The position numbers were made by a program, and so were the translations under genes. DNA of 64,000 nucleotides from Flavihumibacter sp. UBA7668. Its GTDB lineage: Bacteria > Bacteroidota > Bacteroidia > Chitinophagales > Chitinophagaceae. Shown here in pieces: positions 1-8,523 of this stretch (positions are counted from its first letter, which is position 1; each line of letters starts with the position of its first letter). Location: contig NZ_DLHM01000004.1 of the NCBI RefSeq assembly GCF_002483205.1, positions 652,962 to 716,961 of the forward strand, given 5' to 3'. The notes under the pieces are model-generated. The model was not told where the DNA came from. It was given only the letters and a program-made list of their open reading frames with translations, and did no database searches.

Positions 1-1979
1 GCAAAAGGCTGACTGCTGGCAGTGGCTTCGGGCGCTGCTTCTGTTGAAGTCCCCATCCATTTATTAAGATCCAGTTTATCTGCCTGCATGGATAATGTTC
101 CTGATAAAGGCTCATCTTTTATCGCGTATCCAATAGCGTTTGTGATTTTACCATTTGCGGTAAAATTGGTTTGTTGAAAACTTCCATTGGCATTATTGAT
201 CGCAATATCTTTCGGTGTAAACTGCAAATTGGCTGATTTCAATGCCAGTCCGTCTGCATAATCAGGTGTTTTGAAAACAATCTGCTGAAGATTCACAACC
301 CCGCTTGATTGAATCAAATCATATTGTTCCTTGTCTATCTGTGATTTTTTTCCCCTGATCCGAAGGTCTGCATCCAAATGGCCGGTAAGGCTGGTACCAG
401 GATCAAAACTATAAAACTGTTGAACTCTTCCTAAATCAAACCCGCCTTTGGCACTGGCATCAAAAGCCGGATCAGAAGCGGGTTGTGTCAATAAAAGAGA
501 AAAATCTATTTTGTCTGATCCGAATTCAGCATGTCCGGATGGTATGTTAACAACAGTATGATCCGGAACGCCATCCGGATTGGAAACCTGAATGGTTGCA
601 CTTGTATTTTGAATAGGTTGTGGAAATTCTTTGGACGCATAATAAATATTCGCCAGCTGGATTAGCCCTTTTGCCTGAAATGGGCCGGGTTGTTGTTGCA
701 GTACTACATTCAGGTTTCCCTTTGCCTCGATGTCCGCAGTAACCTGTCCGCCTATTTTTGTGCCCTCTTCCAGCTTAATGAATTGCCCGATGGTGCCAAG
801 ATCCAGTTTTCCTTTTGCAGCAGCATCAATAAATTGCAAAGTTTCGGGTTGTTTATATAGAACCCGGAAGGAAAAAGGCTCTTTGCCAAACTGCAGATTG
901 GCAGTGGGAATTTCCAGTACCAGGCTATTCGGTTGTCCATCTGCGTTTGTAGCTTTAAGATCAAGATTGATATGCTGGACAGGCTGGGGCAATTCCGGAT
1001 ATTGAAAGAAGCCTTCTTTAATAATGGCTTCAACAGAATAGGCCGGCATTTCAGTAGGTGAATACTGACCCTTTACAAATCCTTTGAATGCAGCGGTACC
1101 ACTGGTTTTAAGCGAAGCAAAATCTTTTGTGTAGATGGCCGGAACCAACGATAATATGGTTCGAAATTCATTGGATGGTGTATTAAATTGAATATCCATT
1201 CCATAAGTGGAGTCATTTACCAGCTGAAAATAACCATCTGCATTCAATTCCATTTCATTCAGAACAGCTTTCATTTTTGAAAAGCTGTATTTGCTGGAAC
1301 TTGTATTGATATCAAAATTTGCATCCAGATCAGTTTTTGTATTTACCAGATAGGGAATTCCTTCATAAGTAAAATTTACTGCTGTAGCTTCTGTCTTTGT
1401 TTCAAGCAGAAATTGTTCAGCACTGAAATTTCCGCTTCCTTCATGATTGAGACCTTCAATAGATGCAAACATATTACCCTGCCGATCATCGTAGCGGATC
1501 AACCCATTTTTTATTTCATATTGCTGCAAATCCAGGTTGAATCCATTGCTTGAAGTATCGGGATTTTCTGTTTCTTCAGATTCTTTCATAATATCCCAGT
1601 TAACCGTACCGTCTTTTCCAATTATGGCATGAATCCTGGGATCTTCCAGCACTACGCTGGATACTTTAATGGGACCACTCCCAATCAAACTGAAAATATT
1701 TACCGCTACATCAATTCGCTGGGCGGAAACCAGTGTATCTGTAGCATAATTATCCGGGCCGGTAATATAGAGTTTATCAAGTCCAATACTTAGTTTGGGA
1801 AAGTGACGGAAAAAAGAAATGGAAACATCTTCAAAACCGGAGGGGGCTTTAAGTTGTTTATTCATTTCCTGTTTAGCCATTGCTTTTAGCTTATCGCCAA
1901 AAAGAAGCGGGATGGCAATTGCTGCAGCAAGCAGTAAAACCAGAAGAATTCCTAAAATTGCCAGTATTCTTTTAAGCAT
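1..1979 (-). CDS. AsmA-family envelope protein, C-terminus cut off by window edge
   Basis: The frame is open from an ATG at 1979 to the window edge, giving 659 visible residues. The protein starts with one uncleaved membrane anchor (about residues 4-27). A long periplasmic region follows, built of repeated beta-rich units with phrases such as KGKLDLGTIGQF and KGGFDLGRVQQF, which look like two copies of one module. The early segment with the FRHFPKLSIGLDKLYITG phrase is typical of Bacteroidota AsmA-like proteins. AsmA-family proteins are inner-membrane anchored and are thought to help move phospholipid or support outer-membrane assembly. The specific role here is inferred from family alone. 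The gene is divergent from the thioredoxin-like gene at 2089, with 109 bp between them. The missing C-terminus prevents a length comparison. Confidence 0.85.
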   Translation of the reverse strand, partial: MLKRILAILGILLVLLLAAAIAIPLLFGDKLKAMAKQEMNKQLKAPSGFEDVSISFFRHFPKLSIGLDKLYITGPDNYATDTLVSAQRIDVAVNIFSLIGSGPIKVSSVVLEDPRIHAIIGKDGTVNWDIMKESEETENPDTSSNGFNLDLQQYEIKNGLIRYDDRQGNMFASIEGLNHEGSGNFSAEQFLLETKTEATAVNFTYEGIPYLVNTKTDLDANFDINTSSSKYSFSKMKAVLNEMELNADGYFQLVNDSTYGMDIQFNTPSNEFRTILSLVPAIYTKDFASLKTSGTAAFKGFVKGQYSPTEMPAYSVEAIIKEGFFQYPELPQPVQHINLDLKATNADGQPNSLVLEIPTANLQFGKEPFSFRVLYKQPETLQFIDAAAKGKLDLGTIGQFIKLEEGTKIGGQVTADIEAKGNLNVVLQQQPGPFQAKGLIQLANIYYASKEFPQPIQNTSATIQVSNPDGVPDHTVVNIPSGHAEFGSDKIDFSLLLTQPASDPAFDASAKGGFDLGRVQQFYSFDPGTSLTGHLDADLRIRGKKSQIDKEQYDLIQSSGVVNLQQIVFKTPDYADGLALKSANLQFTPKDIAINNANGSFQQTNFTANGKITNAIGYAIKDEPLSGTLSMQADKLDLNKWMGTSTEAAPEATASSQPF

Positions 1980-2088
1980 AGGGGGAAAGTTTTTAGCTTA
2001 GCAATGAAAATATCGTGCCCCGCAAAGATAAACGTTGAAAGGGATGAACTGTTGTTTCATTCACTGTTAAACATGGGCCATTTCGAAT

Positions 2089-2565
2089 ATGAATAAGATA
2101 CTTGGTTTTTTACTATGCATTTGCCTTACAGGCAGCTCAACTGCCCAAATGGTTAAGAAAATTTCAATTGATGAGTTGGATAATTATATTAAATCGGCGC
2201 AAAAACCCATGGTGGTCAATTTTTGGGCTACGTTTTGCCGACCCTGTATTGATGAATTGCCCTATTTTATTGAGTCGCAACAGCAGTATCCGCAGGTTGA
2301 GCTGGTGATGGTAAGCCTGGATTTACCGGGTTATTATCCGGAAAAAGTGGAATCTTTTCTTCGGGCTAAAAATTTTCTGGGGCCTACTCAGGTTTGGTTG
2401 AATGAAACGAATGCCGATAGTTTTTGTCCGAGAATTGACCCTGCCTGGGATGGTGCGATACCGGTCACTTTATGGATAAATCCGGTAAAAAACTATCGGA
2501 AATTTGTAAATCGATCCATGACAGGTCCCCAGATAAAACTAGCTTATCAGGAATTAACCCAATAA
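2089..2565 (+). CDS. Exported TlpA-like thioredoxin
   Basis: This is a 158-residue protein with an N-terminal signal peptide (about 1-19, cleavage near STAQ). It has a thioredoxin-fold core with the redox motif WATFCRPC, whose cysteines are C50 and C53. A cis-proline region around IPVTLWINP lies near residue 125, as expected for TlpA/ResA-like thiol-disulfide oxidoreductases. These proteins act in the periplasm and commonly reduce disulfides in other exported proteins. The partner cannot be read from the sequence. It runs convergently toward another thioredoxin-fold gene at 2583-3185, with a 17-bp gap and no obvious terminator. Confidence 0.88.
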   Translation: MNKILGFLLCICLTGSSTAQMVKKISIDELDNYIKSAQKPMVVNFWATFCRPCIDELPYFIESQQQYPQVELVMVSLDLPGYYPEKVESFLRAKNFLGPTQVWLNETNADSFCPRIDPAWDGAIPVTLWINPVKNYRKFVNRSMTGPQIKLAYQELTQ

Positions 2566-2582
2566 CATATAAAAGGTTCAGG

Positions 2583-3185
2583 TTAGCTTTTTCTCTTAAT
2601 GCTACAGCCTACAGACCGGCTATATTTTACAGAAACCTCTTTGCCTTCCATTACTTCAAGTATTGCCAGTTCCAGGTGTTTTCGCTTAATCTTAGTCAGA
2701 TCAGCGGGATTATCATCAATAGCCCCGTGATATACCAGTTTGCCATTTGCATCAAAAAGAAAACATTCAGGTGTACGGGATGCACCAAAAGCATCAGCCA
2801 GTTCATTTTTACTATCAATTGTGTAGGGCCATGCGTATTGCTGGGCGCGTGCATATTGCTGCATATCTTTATAGGAATCATCACTATCACGGGATCCTTC
2901 ATTGGAATTTAAAACAATAAAACCAATGCCTTTTTCCTGAGCCAGAGAGCCAATTGCACGCGTTCTGGATTGATTTTTTTCCACATAAGGACAGGTATTA
3001 CAACTAAACATAACCAGCAGGCCATTGGACGTTCTGATATCTGAAAGTGAAACCAGTTTTCCGGAAACATCCTTCATTCTGATCTCTGATTTTGGAATAG
3101 AGGAACCAATGGCCAGGGGGGTTATCTGAGCCCAAAGAGGTTGAATGGTTATAAGGGTGATAAAGATGGTAAAGATCAACTTCAT
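2583..3185 (-). CDS. Exported thioredoxin/redoxin-family protein
   Basis: The 200-residue product has a signal peptide (about 1-19, ending in WAQ) and a peroxiredoxin/TlpA-like fold. The reactive motif is FSCNTCPYV, with C62 and C65. The later segments GIGFIVLNSNEG and FGASRTPECFLFD (the cis-Pro region) support the redoxin assignment. Bacteroidota carry many exported proteins of this type annotated only as thioredoxin family. A further cysteine lies in the C-terminal tail (GCSIKRKS). A periplasmic or lipid-facing redox role is inferred. The gene is separated by 39 bp from the YihY-family gene on the same strand. Confidence 0.85.
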   Translation of the reverse strand: MKLIFTIFITLITIQPLWAQITPLAIGSSIPKSEIRMKDVSGKLVSLSDIRTSNGLLVMFSCNTCPYVEKNQSRTRAIGSLAQEKGIGFIVLNSNEGSRDSDDSYKDMQQYARAQQYAWPYTIDSKNELADAFGASRTPECFLFDANGKLVYHGAIDDNPADLTKIKRKHLELAILEVMEGKEVSVKYSRSVGCSIKRKS

Positions 3186-3224
3186 ATGAACACGAATTTG
3201 GTAAGCTTCTTAAAGTTCGGCATT

Positions 3225-4193
3225 TTATTTCACAGATGGAAGTGTAGCTTCTTTTCTAGCCCTTTCCGCAGCCATCATTTTTAAGGAGTGAATGCTCACA
3301 TTTAATTCATATCCAATAAGTAAGACCAGGGAACTGAAGAATATAAGTAACATAAGAATTAATATGGTACCGATAGAACCATACACTTTATTGAAGTTGT
3401 CAAATCTTTGCAGCCAAAGGGAGAAGCCGGCAGCAGTGAGTACAACCAATATAGTGGCCAGTGTTGTTCCAGGTGAGGAAAGTTGCCAGCGTTCATGGAT
3501 GGCCGGTGCATATTTGTAGATGATCGCAATACAATAGTAAACAAGGGCAAGGATGAACACCCAACGCAGGTTTTTTACCAGCCATCGCACAACTGGGGTA
3601 TTAATTTCAAGTTTATTCAAAGCCCAGGTTAAGATGGTTCCCTGTGCCAGAATTAAACCCATTGTCAATAAAAATAACAGGATCAGCACCGTGGTTATGC
3701 GAACGGCAACCCATCGTTCCAGTAAAAAATTCCGGTCTCGTGTATATAGTAATGATTTATTGAATGTGCGCATGATTCCAAGCATGGCATTGGAGGCATA
3801 AAAAACCGCCAGAAAAAAACCAATCGACAACAATCCGCTCCGGGGAGTTTCCAGAAAATCTTCCAGGAAATCTTTCACCAAAAGGAATGTATTCATATTG
3901 GGAGTTACATCTCTGGTTAGTAACAGGAGTTGCGTGGTAATTTGCCTGCTAAAAGGCATATATGGAATCAGTGTACAAAGGAAGATCGTAGCCGCAGGTA
4001 TAGCCATCAACAGGTTGAATGAAATAGCTGCCGCGCGGTCATTCAATCCAACTTTCTTCACCTGCTGCATAAAAAATACCGCCACATCATAAAGTGGCAG
4101 CCCTTCAAATCCGGGCAGAATGATTTTTTTGCTTTTGGCAATGGTCCACCGCACTGGAGGCAGGTTACGTATCAGGTTGTTTAGGTTGAACAT
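3225..4193 (-). CDS. YihY/BrkB-family integral membrane protein
   Basis: This 322-residue protein has about six hydrophobic segments. It carries the family signatures GLNDRAAAISFNLLMAIPAATIF near residues 50-70 and YGSIGTILILMLLIFFSSLVLLIGYELN near residues 270-295. The family was once called ribonuclease BN, but that label is wrong for it. Members are inner-membrane proteins of unsettled function, possibly linked to envelope stress or transport. The stop codon of the upstream mltG lies 12 bp before this start on the same strand, so the two genes are probably co-transcribed. Family membership is well supported. The function is unknown. Confidence 0.88.
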   Translation of the reverse strand: MFNLNNLIRNLPPVRWTIAKSKKIILPGFEGLPLYDVAVFFMQQVKKVGLNDRAAAISFNLLMAIPAATIFLCTLIPYMPFSRQITTQLLLLTRDVTPNMNTFLLVKDFLEDFLETPRSGLLSIGFFLAVFYASNAMLGIMRTFNKSLLYTRDRNFLLERWVAVRITTVLILLFLLTMGLILAQGTILTWALNKLEINTPVVRWLVKNLRWVFILALVYYCIAIIYKYAPAIHERWQLSSPGTTLATILVVLTAAGFSLWLQRFDNFNKVYGSIGTILILMLLIFFSSLVLLIGYELNVSIHSLKMMAAERARKEATLPSVK

Positions 4194-4205
4194 AGTGAGG
4201 CAACA

Positions 4206-5246
4206 TCAACTTCCGGTATCCTCCGGTTTATTTTTCTTTTTAAGATAAGTATCCAGCGCTTGTTGATATGCTTTGGCATTAACCAGATGCTGCTTGTAAT
4301 TTTCTGCGAAAATATGGGTGCCATCAAATTTGGGATTGGCCACAAAATAGAGATATTTGGTAACAGCCGCATTCAGAACTGCATCAATTGTAACTGCTTG
4401 CGGAGTGCAAATGGGTCCGGGTGGCAATCCTGCTACCCTATAAGTATTAAACGGCGATTCTACTGCCAGGTGTTTATGGTAAATGCGTTTCAGTGAGAAA
4501 TCCCGCAAAGCGAATTTGACCGTAGGATCAGCACCCAGCCGCATATTTATTTTCAATCGGTTGATATAAACAGAAGCAATAGTATCTTTTTCCTGATTGT
4601 TATTGGTTTCTTCTTCTACGATGGAGGCTAGTGAAACTACCTGTTCCGGCGTGAAGCCAAGTTTTTCGGCTTTGGCTTTTCTTTCTTCATTCCAGAATGT
4701 TTCTCGGGCAGCCAGCAATTTGTCCATTATCCGGGAAGGGGAAGTGTTCCAGAAATAGGTATAAGTGTTAGGAATAACTGTCGATAGGATGGTATTGCTG
4801 TCCAGGCCCCATAAGCGAAGAGAATCCGGGTTCAACAGATAATTTATGAATGTTGCGGAATCAATTTCCAGTTTTCGTCCTACCATGGAGGCCAGGTCTT
4901 CTTTCGTCCGAAGTTTGTTGATTACAAGGTTTACCGGATCCTGCTGGCCATTTCTCAATTTTCGGATAATGGTAAGCAGACTGGATCCTTTTGGGATATT
5001 GTACCTCCCGGCTTTCACTTTTTCAGGATAATCAAGTCGTTTGGCAACAAAATTGAAGCTGGCAGGAGAGCGCAAAACAGTATCTTTTTCAAGTTTAGCA
5101 AGAACATCTTCGTACCTGCTGCCTGTTGGGATTTCCAGGAAGTAGTTCTTTTTTTCGAATGCGGTAGCGGAGCCGGTAAAAAACCAGAGAGCTGCCAGAC
5201 CGGCAATAAATATCAAACCGAATAGAACGAGAAGTATTTTTTTCAT
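4206..5246 (-). CDS. mltG: Endolytic peptidoglycan transglycosylase MltG
   Basis: MltG cleaves nascent glycan strands at the inner membrane and sets the ends of peptidoglycan chains. The product is 346 residues from the chosen start. It has an N-terminal membrane anchor (about 2-22), a LysM-like region, and the YceG catalytic domain with the motif ASIVEEETN (E211-E213), which matches the catalytic glutamate region of the family. LGADPTVKFAL, SPFNTYRVAGLPPGPIC and YLYFVANP also match the family. The frame extends upstream to an ATG at 5276. That upstream start lies inside the hairpin terminator of secG, so the ATG at 5246, followed by MKKILLVLFG, is preferred. The YihY-family gene lies directly downstream. 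Confidence 0.93.
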   Translation of the reverse strand: MKKILLVLFGLIFIAGLAALWFFTGSATAFEKKNYFLEIPTGSRYEDVLAKLEKDTVLRSPASFNFVAKRLDYPEKVKAGRYNIPKGSSLLTIIRKLRNGQQDPVNLVINKLRTKEDLASMVGRKLEIDSATFINYLLNPDSLRLWGLDSNTILSTVIPNTYTYFWNTSPSRIMDKLLAARETFWNEERKAKAEKLGFTPEQVVSLASIVEEETNNNQEKDTIASVYINRLKINMRLGADPTVKFALRDFSLKRIYHKHLAVESPFNTYRVAGLPPGPICTPQAVTIDAVLNAAVTKYLYFVANPKFDGTHIFAENYKQHLVNAKAYQQALDTYLKKKNKPEDTGS

Positions 5247-5270
5247 GGATGCCTGATTGCACTCTAAAGT

Positions 5271-5302
5271 AAGCAAAAACCCTGCTGTTTGGAGCAGGGT
5301 TT
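5271..5302 (-). terminator. Intrinsic terminator after secG
   Basis: A perfect 10-bp inverted repeat (5277-5286 with 5293-5302; left arm AAACCCTGCT) has a 6-nt loop. Read on the minus strand it is followed by a run of T residues. It lies 25 bp past the secG stop and before the mltG start at 5246. It therefore separates the secG cluster from the mltG/yihY pair. Confidence 0.85.
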
Positions 5303-5326
5303 ATTGTTTCAATAAGTTGAAATTGA

Positions 5327-5698
5327 TTAATTGGCCGGCTTGGGTTGGCTATCAGCCGGTGCAGGAGCCGGTACCAGTTGCTGATTACCCGGGGTAGCAG
5401 GCGTTTGAGCAGGAGCCGTAACAGCTGGTTTAGTATTCAATTCATCAATAATAGATTTCGATTTTCCGGCTGATTGAGGTATAAAAGCAGCAGAAAAGAG
5501 GCAAAGCAATGCTACAATCAGGGCAAATACCCAGGTACCTTTTTCAAGCAGATCCGTAGTTTGTTTAACACCCATGAATTGGTTGCTTAATCCACCCACA
5601 TTACCAGCAAGTCCGCCACCTTTTGGGCTTTGAACCAGGATGATAAAACCCAGGACAGCACTTGCCAGGATTATCAGAATCAGAAAAAAGACGGTCAT
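5327..5698 (-). CDS. secG: Preprotein translocase subunit SecG
   Basis: SecG is the small accessory subunit of the SecYEG channel in the inner membrane. The 123-residue product has two membrane segments (about 2-21 and 54-74). Between them is the conserved cytoplasmic loop SPKGGGLAGNVGG with the downstream phrase NQFMGVKQTTDLLEKGTW, which is characteristic of Bacteroidota SecG. The C-terminal tail is rich in Ala, Pro and Gln (about 90-123), as is common in this phylum. Its start overlaps the stop of the upstream gene by 4 bp, indicating translational coupling. A hairpin terminator follows the gene. Confidence 0.94.
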   Translation of the reverse strand: MTVFFLILIILASAVLGFIILVQSPKGGGLAGNVGGLSNQFMGVKQTTDLLEKGTWVFALIVALLCLFSAAFIPQSAGKSKSIIDELNTKPAVTAPAQTPATPGNQQLVPAPAPADSQPKPAN

Positions 5699-6630
5699 GA
5701 TCGATTTTTTAATTGTTCAATTCGAGTCGCAAAATAAGCGGATTTGTCGGGATGAGCCAAACTTAATTTCTGAAAAATCTCCATTGCCCGGGCTTTATTA
5801 CCCTGTTTCAGGAGGACATCCGCCATGGTTTCAGTAAGAATTTCCTTTCCTTCAATAGAATCGGCGGCCATTGCCTCAATGGTTTCGCCTTTTCCGGCAT
5901 CCATCAATTTCTCCTCAATAACAGTCTGAGGCAGTTTTTTCATGGATCGGATCCATTCAGTAAAGGATTTCAGTTGTTTTCCGAGTTTATCTTTTGGGAG
6001 TTCATTTCCGAGTTTAATACCCTGAGATGCGAAATAATCGATGGTGTGATAGGGTTCAAAACTTGGCATATCATCTGTAACCGGACCAAGATCCCGGATG
6101 GAAGGAATTCGGATGGGTGATTCCTTTAACAGGAGGTCGGTTCGGAGCATAGGCTGATCATCCAAAGCCGGAGAGGAATCCGAATCATTTTGGTTATCAT
6201 CTGTATTATAGGATGGTTCCTCCCGTTGATGAGAAGCGATTGTTTCCGGTTCAATGGCTGAATTGGCGATTGATTTGGCGAGGGCCAGCGCATCTGCCAG
6301 TTCTGAGGTCAGTTCCCTGACCAGTTTGGATTCAATTAGCGGAGCCGTTTTTTCTTCCTGTTTTATTTCCAGTTTCACGGATTCAGTAACAGGGCCGCTG
6401 ATCCAGTTTAACTGCGCATTCAAAAAATAAGGATCCTGAAAAAAAAGCAGTGATTGTTGCCATTGTTCGGAAAACCCCAAAGAATAGCTCAGTTTCATTT
6501 TTTTCAGTAAGAGAAATTGCAGAGGGGCGCAATAGGGATATTGTTTAACCAGCTGTTCCAACTCGGAAACAGTTACACTTTCCAGATTTGGCTGATGAAA
6601 ATAATATTGTATCGTTCTGTTGAGATCCAT
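5695..6630 (-). CDS. Conserved hypothetical protein with a C-terminal TPR-like region
   Basis: The 311-residue product has no signal peptide or membrane segment. The N-terminus (MDLNRTIQYYFHQPNLESVTV, LEQLVKQYPYCAPLQFLLLKK) and the C-terminus (about 270-305: ADVLLKQGNKARAMEIFQKLSLAHPDKSAYFATRIEQL) look like helical, TPR-type segments. The middle is acidic and low in complexity (about 110-190, rich in Glu, Asp and Ser). I recognise it as the protein usually found between lptE and secG in Bacteroidota, with no defined function. It starts 21 bp after lptE and overlaps secG by 4 bp, so a link to envelope assembly or export is inferred from position only. Confidence 0.8.
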   Translation of the reverse strand: MDLNRTIQYYFHQPNLESVTVSELEQLVKQYPYCAPLQFLLLKKMKLSYSLGFSEQWQQSLLFFQDPYFLNAQLNWISGPVTESVKLEIKQEEKTAPLIESKLVRELTSELADALALAKSIANSAIEPETIASHQREEPSYNTDDNQNDSDSSPALDDQPMLRTDLLLKESPIRIPSIRDLGPVTDDMPSFEPYHTIDYFASQGIKLGNELPKDKLGKQLKSFTEWIRSMKKLPQTVIEEKLMDAGKGETIEAMAADSIEGKEILTETMADVLLKQGNKARAMEIFQKLSLAHPDKSAYFATRIEQLKNRS

Positions 6631-6651
6631 GAAGATGGCAATATACTTTAT

Positions 6652-7179
6652 TTACCAGTTGGAGAATATGCGGTTGAAAATTTCATCACTCAGGTTTCGG
6701 ATAATTTCATCCTGTAACTGAAGCTGTGCCTGGTCCAGTGTCAGACTTGCACTGAAATCAAAATTCCGCGTAATGGATGCCTCAAAGTTTTTTGTTTCAT
6801 CCTTCCTGTTTTTAAATTCAATCTGAACAGTGATATTCAATCGGTTGCTGGCTGCCTGCTGATTGGAGATGCCTGTGGTTGTAACAGAACAATCAGTAAT
6901 TGTACCAGCAATATCATAATGTGCATCTTCTCCCTGAACCTGGGTTAATCTGGTCTGACTGATTACCTTTTGTCGTAATTTGTCGGTGAGCAGGGGACTT
7001 AATACCGGATTAAAAAGACGTGCTTTATTTTCGAAATACTGAACACGTACCGTCTTAATTTCTTCGGGTATGGATATATCTTTAAAGGAGTAGCAGCCTG
7101 GAAGTACTACTAAAAAAAGAGCCACAAGAGAAGAGAGTAAGGCCGATTTGGTTCGGACTGATTTATTCACTGATATCAT
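6652..7179 (-). CDS. lptE: LPS-assembly lipoprotein LptE
   Basis: LptE is an outer-membrane lipoprotein that plugs the LptD barrel during lipopolysaccharide insertion. The 175-residue product has a hydrophobic signal and a lipobox ending LPGC, with lipidated C29. It then shows the Bacteroidota LptE pattern: CYSFKDISIPEEIKTVRVQYFEN, LTDKLRQKVISQTRL, and a C-terminal IIRNLSDEIFNRIFSNW. The start lies inside the last codons of the sigma-54 activator gene (17-bp overlap), so the two are likely translationally coupled. No lptD is seen in the window. Confidence 0.9.
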   Translation of the reverse strand: MISVNKSVRTKSALLSSLVALFLVVLPGCYSFKDISIPEEIKTVRVQYFENKARLFNPVLSPLLTDKLRQKVISQTRLTQVQGEDAHYDIAGTITDCSVTTTGISNQQAASNRLNITVQIEFKNRKDETKNFEASITRNFDFSASLTLDQAQLQLQDEIIRNLSDEIFNRIFSNW

Positions 7180-8443
7180 ATTCTTTCAATTTACGATAAA
7201 GGGTTCGTTCACTGATACCAAGGTCTGCTGCAGCATCCTTTCTTTTTCCTTTATGTTTTTTTAATGCTTTGAGAATCAATTCCTTTTCTTTATCCATGAT
7301 ATTAAGCGACTCTTCAACCTCTTCATGATCATGGATATCATCATGCGAATGCGGCATTAGTACGGTTGATGGTGCATTTTGCTGCATGGGTTGCATGTAA
7401 GATGAAGGAGAGGGGAGTGCTGCTGCAGGTGATGCATAGTCTACCGGTGATGGGTAATCGCGCAGCAGACTTTCTTTAGTATAGGCAGCGGCAGCAGCTG
7501 CTTCCCCCGGATTCTTCAGGATCTCTACGAACATTTTTTTCAGTTCAGTTACATCTTTTTTCATATCAAAAAAAAGCTTGTAAAGGATTTCGCGTTCGCT
7601 ATTGAATTCCGGACTATTAGATGTGTGTCCGTTTCCAACGAGCATGGGTAACCGATTATTTGGTTGTTCCGGAAGGAACCGTTTCAGTTCATAAAAGTTA
7701 ACCATCTTATCAGTGGCAAGTACACTGATCTGTTCTGCGATATTTTTTAGTTCACGAACATTCCCAGGCCATGGATAGTTCACCAGTAAGGTTCTGGCTT
7801 CATCATCAAGTTGTATTGGGGGCGATTTATATCGTTCCGCAAAATCAACGGCAAATTTTCTGAATAACAGCGGAATATCATCTTTTCTGTCGCGGAGGGA
7901 AGGTACCCGAATGGGGACGGTACTTAAGCGGTAGTAGAGATCTTCCCGAAATTTCCCTTTTTGGGTGAATTCCAATAATTCCCGGTTAGTAGCTGCAATT
8001 ACCCGAACATCGGTTTTTTGGACTTTGGAAGAACCAACGCGGATGAATTCACCTGTTTCGAGCACCCTTAGCAGGCGTGCCTGTGTGCCGAGGGGCATTT
8101 CTCCTATTTCATCCAGGAAAATGGTTCCTCCATTTACTGTTTCGAAATAACCTTTCCGGCTATCAACTGCACCGGTGAAGGCGCCTTTTTCATGTCCAAA
8201 TAATTCTGAGTCAATGGTTCCTTCAGGAATTGCACCGCAGTTAACAGCAATAAAGGGATTGTGTTTTCTGGCTGACAGTGCATGAATGATTTGCGAAAAT
8301 GCTTCCTTTCCAACTCCACTTTCGCCAACGATCAGTACGCTCAGGTCAGTATTGGCAACCTGGGCCGCTACATTCAATGCATGGTTTAAAGCTGGTGCGT
8401 TTCCAATAATGCCAAATCTGTTTTTTATGCTTTGAGTGTCCAT
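7163..8443 (-). CDS. Sigma-54-dependent activator with no N-terminal sensor domain
   Basis: This 426-residue AAA+ activator begins almost directly with its ATPase domain. It has Walker A GESGVGKE (40-47), the sigma-54 contact loop GAFTGA (87-92), Walker B GGTIFLDEIGEM, and the C-terminal arginine-finger region. A Fis-type helix-turn-helix closes the protein (about 385-424, DAAADLGISERTLYRKLKEY). There is no receiver, GAF or PAS domain, so control must come from another protein, from expression level or from the linker. The linker (about 300-385) contains an alanine run, a proline/glutamine/methionine-rich stretch, and an unusual His/Asp/Glu cluster with H365, H367, H371 and H373. The gene overlaps lptE by 17 bp and follows miaB. 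It is probably part of a conserved Bacteroidota envelope operon. Confidence 0.92.
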   Translation of the reverse strand: MDTQSIKNRFGIIGNAPALNHALNVAAQVANTDLSVLIVGESGVGKEAFSQIIHALSARKHNPFIAVNCGAIPEGTIDSELFGHEKGAFTGAVDSRKGYFETVNGGTIFLDEIGEMPLGTQARLLRVLETGEFIRVGSSKVQKTDVRVIAATNRELLEFTQKGKFREDLYYRLSTVPIRVPSLRDRKDDIPLLFRKFAVDFAERYKSPPIQLDDEARTLLVNYPWPGNVRELKNIAEQISVLATDKMVNFYELKRFLPEQPNNRLPMLVGNGHTSNSPEFNSEREILYKLFFDMKKDVTELKKMFVEILKNPGEAAAAAAYTKESLLRDYPSPVDYASPAAALPSPSSYMQPMQQNAPSTVLMPHSHDDIHDHEEVEESLNIMDKEKELILKALKKHKGKRKDAAADLGISERTLYRKLKEYDISE

Positions 8444-8446
8444 TTT

Positions 8447-8523
8447 GTAAAGTCAAAAGTCAAAAGTCAAAAGTATAAAGTCAAAAGTAGGAACCCTCCT
8501 CACATCTCAGGTCTAACATCTCA
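8447..8523 (-). repeat. Heptad-periodic intergenic repeat, copy A
   Basis: Read on the minus strand, the element starts at the miaB stop codon. It has GAGATGT units placed 14 nt apart, then a short dyad at 8489-8500 (AGGA/TCCT around a 4-nt loop). Six consecutive 7-mers of the type ACTTTTG follow at 8447-8488, with variants ACTTTAT and ACTTTAC. A 7-nt period is not compatible with coding. Copy B at 29699-29763 has the same layout. The miaB TGA stop lies inside the first TGAGATG unit. Confidence 0.8.

Noticed and set aside
730..1033. Open frames of about 90 codons on both strands
   Set aside because: Both lie inside the AsmA-family gene, and their translations show no domain or signal pattern.
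2472..2912. 146-codon plus-strand frame across the convergent thioredoxin genes
   Set aside because: It overlaps two well-supported genes and its translation looks like antisense of the redoxin gene.
5247..5276. Upstream ATG at 5276 as the mltG start
   Set aside because: It falls inside the secG hairpin terminator and would add ten atypical residues before a good membrane anchor.
8447..8488. Tandem short repeats as a CRISPR array
   Set aside because: Units are 7 nt and contiguous, with no unique spacers and no cas genes nearby.
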